From an uncultured Rhodocyclaceae bacterium (lineage in GTDB: Bacteria > Pseudomonadota > Gammaproteobacteria > Burkholderiales > Rhodocyclaceae), in assembly GCA_934271525.1 (NCBI GenBank), contig CAKQRL010000023.1, forward strand, positions 1 to 10,958: DNA of 10,958 bases, given 5' to 3'. This document shows, in pieces, positions 1 to 6,324 of the stretch. Below the pieces are notes generated by a model, which was not told the origin of the DNA, made no database searches, and worked only from the letters and a program-made list of their open reading frames with translations. The position numbers and the translations under genes were made by a program. Position 1 is the first letter of the stretch, and each line of letters starts with the position of its first letter.

Positions 1-87
1 ACGAACGAACGAACGAACGAACGAACGAACGAACGAACGAACGAACGAACGAACGAACGAACGAACGAACGAACGAATCAATCAATC
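1..87 (+). repeat. (CGAA)n tetranucleotide tract with a TCAA tail, phase-variation type
   Basis: Nineteen perfect 4-bp units (ACGA/CGAA phase) fill positions 1-76 and probably continue left of the window. Positions 77-87 then switch to ATCA-ATCA-ATC, the same unit (TCAA) that forms the tract in the GT8 gene at 2455-2514. The tract is in frame with the downstream GT2 gene and encodes a repeating Asn-Glu-Arg-Thr, then SIN. No frame through it contains a stop. Tracts like this change length by slipped-strand mispairing, and each 4-bp change shifts the frame. The repeat is seen directly; the switching role is inferred from well-known contingency loci. Confidence 0.95.
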
Positions 88-1208
88 GCTCGCCAAAGTT
101 AAGCGTGGTTATTCCGGTTTATAACGTAGAACAATATTTACCCGAAACCATTGATTCCATCATCACCCAAGATTTTGATGATTTTGAAGCTATTTTTGTT
201 GATGACGCATCCCCCGATTCTTGCCCTGCCCTTTTGGATTCTGCCCAAGAAAAATACCCGAATAAAATTCGTGTGATTCATTTACCGCAAAATCGCGGAA
301 TGGTTTTTGCCCGAAAAGCTGGGGTTTTGAAAGCAAAAGGAAAATATCTAACATTTTTGGATAGTGATGATTATTTTTTACCCGATGCACTATCCGCCAT
401 GGTCAATGAGATGGAAAAGCGGCAATGCGATATTTTGCGTTTCAAACACATTGTTGTTGCCGATTCGCCCGCCGTCAAACCCCAAGTGGATGCCACCAAT
501 GCGCATTTGAATAATCAGCCTTTGACGCGTTTGCCAATTGAATCCCAGCACAATGCGGGCGAATTTTATGAACAAATTTTCATCAAAATGCAAGCGCCAG
601 TAGTGCTTTGGGCGGCTGTTTACCCAATGCCTTTTATCAAAAAGGTTTATGCCGAAACCACTGATTTGAACATCACCGGCCCAGAAGATATCTACACTTC
701 CATGTTGATTGCCTATTTTGCCAAACGTTTGGAATTTGCACCGCAAAAGGTTATGGCGTATCGCATTATGAAAAGGCCAATCACAGAAGCTGGCAACCGC
801 AGACTTTTTAAAACGCTCAAAAATATTCAAATCGCTTTGGATGAATTTGCACAAAAATACCCCGTGCCGCCCGCCTTTTTTGCAGCGGCGGATAATATTC
901 CCGGGCAAGTTTTGTATGGGCAAATTTTGCTCATACAAAAAAACTGGCGGGATTTGGCGCGTGAAATTGGCGGTGAAAATAATGCAATTTATAAAGTTGC
1001 CTGCGATTGTTTTTTGATTGGTCCTGTTACACGTGCCGAAAAACTCGGGCGTTTGATTCTTTTTCCATTCAAAAAAATACGCGCATTGGTGTGGAAAATT
1101 GAAAAAAATCCAATCGGCAAAATCTTGATGAAACCGCTTCATTGGGGTTGGGATATTTTTTACAACTGCGGACGAACATTGTATCGGTGTCTAAAAAAAA
1201 TGCTTTGA
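3..1208 (+). CDS. Glycosyltransferase family 2, partial at the 5' end, phase-variable
   Basis: Probable GT-A-fold family 2 glycosyltransferase that adds a sugar from a nucleotide-sugar donor to a surface glycan such as lipooligosaccharide, at the cytoplasmic face of the membrane. The fold starts at about nt 96 with KLSVVIPVYN (first beta strand). EAIFVDDASPD follows (nt 189-221), and the metal-binding D-S-D of LDSDDY lies at nt 360-368. A GTG at 105 would remove part of strand one. The frame stays open back through the CGAA repeat to the window edge, and no ATG, GTG or TTG lies in frame between 3 and 105, so the true start must be upstream. The C-terminal 50 residues are basic and aromatic, as in membrane-associated enzymes. 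The gene ends at TGA 1206-1208, just before a palindromic terminator, and converges on the GT8 gene. ON/OFF state cannot be judged without the start. Family confident; donor and acceptor unknown. Confidence 0.88.
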   Translation, partial: ERTNERTNERTNERTNERTNERTNESINRSPKLSVVIPVYNVEQYLPETIDSIITQDFDDFEAIFVDDASPDSCPALLDSAQEKYPNKIRVIHLPQNRGMVFARKAGVLKAKGKYLTFLDSDDYFLPDALSAMVNEMEKRQCDILRFKHIVVADSPAVKPQVDATNAHLNNQPLTRLPIESQHNAGEFYEQIFIKMQAPVVLWAAVYPMPFIKKVYAETTDLNITGPEDIYTSMLIAYFAKRLEFAPQKVMAYRIMKRPITEAGNRRLFKTLKNIQIALDEFAQKYPVPPAFFAAADNIPGQVLYGQILLIQKNWRDLAREIGGENNAIYKVACDCFLIGPVTRAEKLGRLILFPFKKIRALVWKIEKNPIGKILMKPLHWGWDIFYNCGRTLYRCLKKML

Positions 1209-1219
1209 AAAAAAAAACC

Positions 1220-1276
1220 AAAATCCACGGTAAACACGCTATTTTTTTCAAAAAAATAGTTGTTTACCGTGGATTT

Positions 1277-1277
<1 letters not shown>
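1220..1277. terminator. Palindromic repeat copy 1, bidirectional terminator
   Basis: Perfect outer arms AAAATCCACGGTAAAC (from 1220) and GTTTACCGTGGATTTT (to 1277) flank an inner hairpin of CTATTTTTTT, a single C, and AAAAAAATAG. It lies between the convergent GT2 and GT8 genes; the last T of the right arm overlaps the GT8 stop codon. T-rich stretches follow the stem on both strands, so it can terminate both transcripts. It is one of five copies of the same 50-52 bp element in this window. Confidence 0.85.
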
Positions 1278-2661
<1,384 letters not shown>

Positions 2662-2669
2662 TTTCTTTG

Positions 2670-2675
2670 TCCTTT
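2670..2675 (-). promoter_or_regulatory. Ribosome binding site deciding the GT8 start
   Basis: AAAGGA on the minus strand lies 8 nt ahead of ATG 2661. It favours that start over ATG 2712, which would add 17 residues read out of the palindrome at 2708-2758 and is not expected from the family. Confidence 0.7.
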
Positions 2676-2707
2676 CAAAATTTAAAAAAACGAATTTTAC
2701 GTGATTT

Positions 2708-2758
2708 TCCACGGTAAACTGTTTATTTTTTTCAAAAAAATATGTGGTTTACCGTGGA
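2708..2758. repeat. Palindromic repeat copy 2
   Basis: Arms TCCACGGTAAAC (2708-2719) and GTTTACCGTGGA (2747-2758) surround TATTTTTTTCAAAAAAATA. It lies 3 bp after the EFR1-type gene and ahead of the GT8 gene, both on the minus strand. The good T-tract (ATTTTTATA) follows the stem on the + strand, whereas the minus-strand tail is AAAATCACG. It is therefore a poor intrinsic terminator for the gene it follows, though it could still act as an mRNA 3'-end stem-loop. Part of the five-copy family. Confidence 0.8.
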
Positions 2759-2761
2759 TTT

Positions 2762-3592
2762 TTATAAGAAAAACGCCGGCGTGCGCAGAGCGTGGGTATA
2801 GAGTTCTTCCAACTCTTCTTTGTGAAAAATGTAGTCGGAGTCGGGGAATGATTTTGCATCTTCTGGGCATTTTTTGACGCACGCATTGCATTTAATACAT
2901 TTGCCGGGCGTTGTTTTAACATCATCAAAATCAATGGAACCCAAGGGGCAAACCTTGGCGCAAATTTTGCAATCCACGCATTTGTCATTGGTTACAGTTT
3001 TAATCGGCAAAAATTTGATGAATTCCCCAGCTCCGTTTTTTGGCCGCATATGTGTGCGGTAAGGAATCTCACCCGCTACTTCAATAGGGGCGTGGTCAAA
3101 AAAGTCAAAGTTGTTTAAGGCGATTTTTGCCGCCATTTTTTGGGCGAATAAACGGGTTTCGTCCCAATCGTTATCATTGGGTCTGCCAGCGCCCAAAGTT
3201 GTAGAAAAGGCATGCAAACTCACCAACGCCGCGCCGCCAATGGTGCGAAAATTGCCTTTTTCCAACAAATCACGCAGTTCTATTAGCGAATCATCAAAAG
3301 CCCTTGCGCCATAAGAAACCACAGGCACGCAAAGCGCAAAATTACCGAAAAGCGACTGCACATAAGGCACAAACAAGTTCGGCACACGCCCGGCGTAGGT
3401 TGGCATACCAAAAACCACAACCTCGTTGGGCGCAAAAGTTGGGCGGCGTTCACGCATTTGCGGTAGCGTAAAATTGTAAAGTTCCAACGGCACGCCCAAT
3501 TTTTTGGCAATATTCTTGGCAATGAAAGTGGTGATTTTTTTTGTGCCATCAGTTGGGCTAAAATACATTGCCCAGATTTTTTTTGGCTGCAT
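2762..3592 (-). CDS. EFR1-type flavodoxin / 2x[4Fe-4S] ferredoxin fusion protein
   Basis: A 276-residue soluble electron-transfer protein. The N-terminal flavodoxin-like domain (1 to about 165) carries the FMN phosphate loop YFSPTDGTKK (10-19) and GMPTYAGRVPN (62-72), typical of flavodoxins. The C-terminal bacterial ferredoxin domain has two complete CxxCxxCxxxC motifs, Cys205/208/211/215 and Cys232/235/238/242, each able to bind one [4Fe-4S] cluster. This layout matches the EFR1 family, which I associate mainly with anaerobic Firmicutes and Bacteroidetes; its electron partners are not defined. The start at 3592 is supported by GGGAGAA (3597-3603). It is divergent from queD with 42 bp between starts and is followed by palindrome copy 2. 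No signal peptide or membrane segment. Family call confident; physiological role unknown; acquisition by transfer possible. Confidence 0.85.
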   Translation of the reverse strand: MQPKKIWAMYFSPTDGTKKITTFIAKNIAKKLGVPLELYNFTLPQMRERRPTFAPNEVVVFGMPTYAGRVPNLFVPYVQSLFGNFALCVPVVSYGARAFDDSLIELRDLLEKGNFRTIGGAALVSLHAFSTTLGAGRPNDNDWDETRLFAQKMAAKIALNNFDFFDHAPIEVAGEIPYRTHMRPKNGAGEFIKFLPIKTVTNDKCVDCKICAKVCPLGSIDFDDVKTTPGKCIKCNACVKKCPEDAKSFPDSDYIFHKEELEELYTHALRTPAFFL

Positions 3593-3634
3593 CGCTTTCT
3601 CCCGTTTTCAATTTTTTTTTATTGTAAAAGAAAA
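3593..3634. promoter_or_regulatory. Short divergent intergenic region, EFR1-type gene / queD
   Basis: Only 42 bp separate the two start codons, so any promoters must overlap each other or the coding ends. The EFR1 side has a clear ribosome binding site. The queD side is a T-rich run followed by TTGTAAAAGAAAA, with only a weak purine stretch. I see no convincing -35/-10 pair or operator. Confidence 0.4.
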
Positions 3635-4069
3635 ATGTTCAAAATCACCCGCCGAATTGAATTTGATGCTGGTCACCGCATCCCCGATCACCAACATCAA
3701 TGCCGCCACTTGCACGGTCACCGTTATGTTTTGGAAGTTGGCATTTCTGGTGAAATTAAAAACGAAAACGGCGCTCCAGATAATGGTATGGTTGCCGATT
3801 TTTCAAAAATAAAAGAAATTTTAGAAACCCATTTAATTCAAAAATGGGACCACGCTTTTTTGGTTTGGGAAAATGATTCTGCCGTTTTAAATTTTTTAAA
3901 AACGCTTCCTAATCATAAAACCGTAGTATTTAAAAAAGTGCCCACAGTTGAAAACTTGGTTTTGGCTGCTTTTGATATTTTGTCGCCAATATTTTCTGAA
4001 CAAAATCTTAAAATAACTTCTTTAAAACTTTTTGAAACCCCAAACGCTTGGGCGCAAATAAATATTTAA
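3635..4069 (+). CDS. queD: 6-carboxy-5,6,7,8-tetrahydropterin synthase
   Basis: A cytoplasmic zinc enzyme of the PTPS/QueD family. It converts 7,8-dihydroneopterin triphosphate to 6-carboxytetrahydropterin in the pathway to preQ0 and queuosine, the modified base of GUN-anticodon tRNAs. At 144 residues it has family length. FDAGHR supplies zinc ligand His14, and QCRHLHGH supplies the catalytic Cys23 and zinc ligands His27 and His29. WDHAFLVW and the C-terminal LFETPNAWAQI carry the conserved His and Glu. ATG 3635 gives the usual MFKITRRIEFDAGH opening. The gene stands alone, without other queuosine genes nearby; a terminator palindrome begins 8 bp after its stop. It converges on metK. Confidence 0.93.
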   Translation: MFKITRRIEFDAGHRIPDHQHQCRHLHGHRYVLEVGISGEIKNENGAPDNGMVADFSKIKEILETHLIQKWDHAFLVWENDSAVLNFLKTLPNHKTVVFKKVPTVENLVLAAFDILSPIFSEQNLKITSLKLFETPNAWAQINI

Positions 4070-4077
4070 ATTAAAAA

Positions 4078-4130
4078 ATCCACGGTGAACGCAAAATTTT
4101 TTTCAAAATTTTTTGGCGTTGACCGTGGAT
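4078..4130. terminator. Palindromic repeat copy 3, bidirectional terminator
   Basis: Arms ATCCACGGTGAACGC (4078-4092) and GCGTTGACCGTGGAT (4116-4130) are complementary except for one G/G mismatch at the variable eighth base of the core. The apex is AAAATTTTTTTCAAAATTTTTT. It lies between convergent queD and metK. Eight T's follow on the + strand and six on the minus strand, so it should terminate both genes. Confidence 0.88.
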
Positions 4131-4141
4131 TTTTTTTAATC

Positions 4142-5299
4142 TCACAGCGCTTCTTTAAGCAGAGGCACTTTGTCTAAATTTTCCCAAGTAAATTCTGGTT
4201 CATCTCTGCCAAAATGCCCGTAAGATGCAGTTTTTTGGTAAATTGGGCGCAACAGATTCAGCATTTTAATAATGCCCTTCGGGCGCAAATCAAAATGCGT
4301 TTTAATCAATGCAACCAGTTTTTCATCCGCAATTTTGCCCGTGCCAAAAGTATCCACCATCACAGAAGTCGGTTCTGCCACGCCAATGGCATAAGAAATT
4401 TGCACCAAGCAACGTTTTGCCAAACCCGCTGCCACAATGTTTTTGGCAACATAACGCCCAGCATAAGCAGCAGAGCGGTCAACCTTGGAGGGATCTTTGC
4501 CCGAAAATGCACCGCCGCCGTGCGGCGCCGCACCGCCGTAAGTATCCACAATAATTTTTCTGCCCGTTAAACCGCAATCGCCTTGCGGGCCACCCACCAC
4601 AAAACGCCCCGTTGGATTAACCAAAAATTTAATTTCTTTTTTCACCAACTCTTTGGGTAAAACCGGTTTGATGATGTCTTCAATCACCGCTTCACGCAAA
4701 GATTCAAGGCTAATATCCGAATCGTGTTGCGTGGATAAAACCACCGTATCAATGTTTTGCGCCACACCGTTTTCATAACGCAAGGTAACTTGCGATTTGG
4801 CATCCGGGCGCAACCACGGCAAACGGCCGTCTTTTCGCAAAAGCGCTTGGCGCTCGGTTAAACGGTGCGCCAAATAAATGGGCAACGGCATAAAAGTGGG
4901 CGTTTCATCAACCGCATAGCCAAACATCAAACCTTGGTCGCCTGCGCCTTGGTCTAAATTGTCATCAAAGGCGTTATTCACGCCTTGGGCAATATCCGGG
5001 CTTTGTTGGTCATAAGCCACCAAAACGGCACAGCCTTTGTAATCAATGCCGTAATCGGAATTATCATAACCGATTTGTTTAATGGTATCGCGCGCCACTT
5101 GAATATAATCCACATGCGCCGTGGTGGTTACTTCACCAGCCAACACCACCAAACCAGTATTGCATAAAGTTTCAGCGGCAACGCGCGCGGTGGGGTCTTC
5201 TTTTAAAATGGCATCCAAAACGGAATCAGAGATTTGGTCGGCAACTTTATCGGGGTGACCTTCGGAAACCGATTCGGATGTAAAGAAAAATTCGCTCAT
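4142..5299 (-). CDS. metK: S-adenosylmethionine synthase (methionine adenosyltransferase)
   Basis: A cytoplasmic enzyme that makes S-adenosylmethionine from methionine and ATP. At 385 residues it is full length. N-terminal FTSESVSEGHPDKVADQ contains the ATP-binding His15 and metal-binding Asp17. DQGAGDQGLMFGYA is the conserved central loop, and GGGAFSGKDPSKVDRSA is the phosphate-binding loop. The stretch YIQVARDTIKQIGYD and the ending FTWENLDKVPLLKEAL fit the betaproteobacterial type. ATG 5299 has AAGGAAG (5307-5313) 7 nt upstream. It diverges from the lipid A acyltransferase gene, a neighbourhood I recall from Burkholderia relatives, and shares its terminator with queD. It ends in TGA, one of several intact genes here that use TGA as a normal stop. 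Confidence 0.97.
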   Translation of the reverse strand: MSEFFFTSESVSEGHPDKVADQISDSVLDAILKEDPTARVAAETLCNTGLVVLAGEVTTTAHVDYIQVARDTIKQIGYDNSDYGIDYKGCAVLVAYDQQSPDIAQGVNNAFDDNLDQGAGDQGLMFGYAVDETPTFMPLPIYLAHRLTERQALLRKDGRLPWLRPDAKSQVTLRYENGVAQNIDTVVLSTQHDSDISLESLREAVIEDIIKPVLPKELVKKEIKFLVNPTGRFVVGGPQGDCGLTGRKIIVDTYGGAAPHGGGAFSGKDPSKVDRSAAYAGRYVAKNIVAAGLAKRCLVQISYAIGVAEPTSVMVDTFGTGKIADEKLVALIKTHFDLRPKGIIKMLNLLRPIYQKTASYGHFGRDEPEFTWENLDKVPLLKEAL

Positions 5300-5377
5300 T
5301 TTTTATCTTCCTTTTTAGCCCGTTTCAAAATGCGTTATCTGCTTTGGGCTATGAGCGGATGACGCTTTAGCGGTATT
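5300..5377 (-). promoter_or_regulatory. metK leader / divergent promoter region
   Basis: The gap between metK and the acyltransferase gene is about 150 bp counted from the preferred lpxL start. On the metK strand AGCCC (5350-5346) and GGGCT (5321-5317) can pair around a 24-nt loop that can itself fold weakly (AAAGC with GC.TTT), ending just before the AAGGAAG ribosome binding site. This could be a small leader structure. It does not match any SAM or SAH riboswitch core that I can recognise. On the + strand TTAACT and TATGCT (5422-5427), 17 bp apart, are a weak promoter candidate for lpxL. Confidence 0.3.
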
Positions 5378-5452
5378 TTGAGCCCCGCAAGTTGTCTTGT
5401 TAACTCGGCTGGGGCGAAAGTTTATGCTTTTCGTTTAAAATTGCAAGCCTTT

Positions 5453-6268
5453 ATGAAAATTCTTTTTGCCTTTTTAAGTCGCTTGCCTTTATCTGTTCTG
5501 CATTTTGTCGGTGCGGGCTTGGGTTTATTTGTTTATTTTTTGTCTAAAACTTATCGGCAACATTTGTTGGAAAATTTGAAAATTGCAGGGTTTTCAGCCG
5601 ATTTGCGCTTTGAAGTGGCGTGCGAAACCGGCAAACAAATGTTGGAAGTTGCCAAAATTTGGCAAAAAGATTTGCAAAAAACACAAAAAATGGTTGTTGC
5701 GCTGGAAAATGAAGAAATTTTAAAAAAAGCCGAAGAAAACCCCAACGGCATTTTGTTTATCACACCGCATTTGGGCGCTTTTGAATTAACTGCGCAATGG
5801 TATGCCGCAAGGCGCAATATCACGGTGCTTTATCGCGCACCCAAAAATAAAACCTTAGAATCCCTTGTTTTGCAAGGTAGAAGCCGCGAAAAACTGCATT
5901 TGGCACCTGCTGATTTAAGCGGAGTGAAAAAACTCTTAAAAGCGTTGAAAAAGGGCGAAGCCATTGGCATTTTGCCCGACCAAACGCCCAAGGCGGGCGA
6001 AGGTGTTTGGGTGAATTTTTTTAATCAACCGGCTTATACGATGACTTTGGCAGCCAAACTTTCACAATCCAAAGCAAGTGTGGTTTATGCTGTGGCAGAA
6101 CGTCTACCCAAATCGGCTGGTTTTAAACTATGCTTTTATGCACCGCAACAAAAATTGAATGGTAGCATTGCATGTCGCGCGCAAATGATTAACCACGATA
6201 TTGAAATGCTTATTGCAACTTGCCCAGCGCAGTATTTGTGGGGCTATAACCGTTTTAAGAGGTCTTGA
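5453..6268 (+). CDS. lpxL: Lipid A biosynthesis acyltransferase, LpxL/HtrB family
   Basis: An inner-membrane acyltransferase that adds a secondary acyl chain (lauroyl or myristoyl type) from acyl-ACP to the Kdo-lipid A precursor. ATG 5453 gives 271 residues, close to betaproteobacterial members. A hydrophobic N-terminal anchor covers residues 3-30. The catalytic HX4E motif is His106 to Glu111 in TPHLGAFE. YRAPKNK (127-133) and GILPDQTP (172-179) are the other conserved blocks, and the family ending is YLWGYNRFK. A TTG at 5378 would add 25 residues with no family character, and neither start has a strong ribosome binding site. LpxL and LpxM cannot be separated from sequence alone. It reads toward rpoD with only 56 bp between them, so the two may be co-transcribed. 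It serves the same envelope glycolipid that the two glycosyltransferases may decorate. Confidence 0.9.
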   Translation: MKILFAFLSRLPLSVLHFVGAGLGLFVYFLSKTYRQHLLENLKIAGFSADLRFEVACETGKQMLEVAKIWQKDLQKTQKMVVALENEEILKKAEENPNGILFITPHLGAFELTAQWYAARRNITVLYRAPKNKTLESLVLQGRSREKLHLAPADLSGVKKLLKALKKGEAIGILPDQTPKAGEGVWVNFFNQPAYTMTLAAKLSQSKASVVYAVAERLPKSAGFKLCFYAPQQKLNGSIACRAQMINHDIEMLIATCPAQYLWGYNRFKRS

Positions 6269-6314
6269 CGATGTTTTTCAATTTGTTCTACAATCCGCAA
6301 CTTTTATCGTTTCT

Positions 6315-6320
6315 AGGAAA
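6315..6320 (+). promoter_or_regulatory. Ribosome binding site deciding the rpoD start
   Basis: AGGAAA lies 4 nt before ATG 6325 (6 nt after the AGGA core). It supports this start over in-frame TTG 6265 and ATG 6271, which would add up to 20 hydrophobic residues not expected in a sigma factor and would overlap or touch the lpxL stop. Confidence 0.7.
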
Positions 6321-6324
6321 CACA

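Noticed and set aside
390..1142. Long minus-strand open frame opposite the GT2 gene
   Set aside because: Its sequence shows no family motif and is an antisense shadow of the clearly recognisable GT2 protein.
5300..5377. SAM-II riboswitch, suggested by GCTAAAAAGG before metK
   Set aside because: The required upstream P1 helix and pseudoknot spacing are missing; the stretch is simply the ribosome binding site region.
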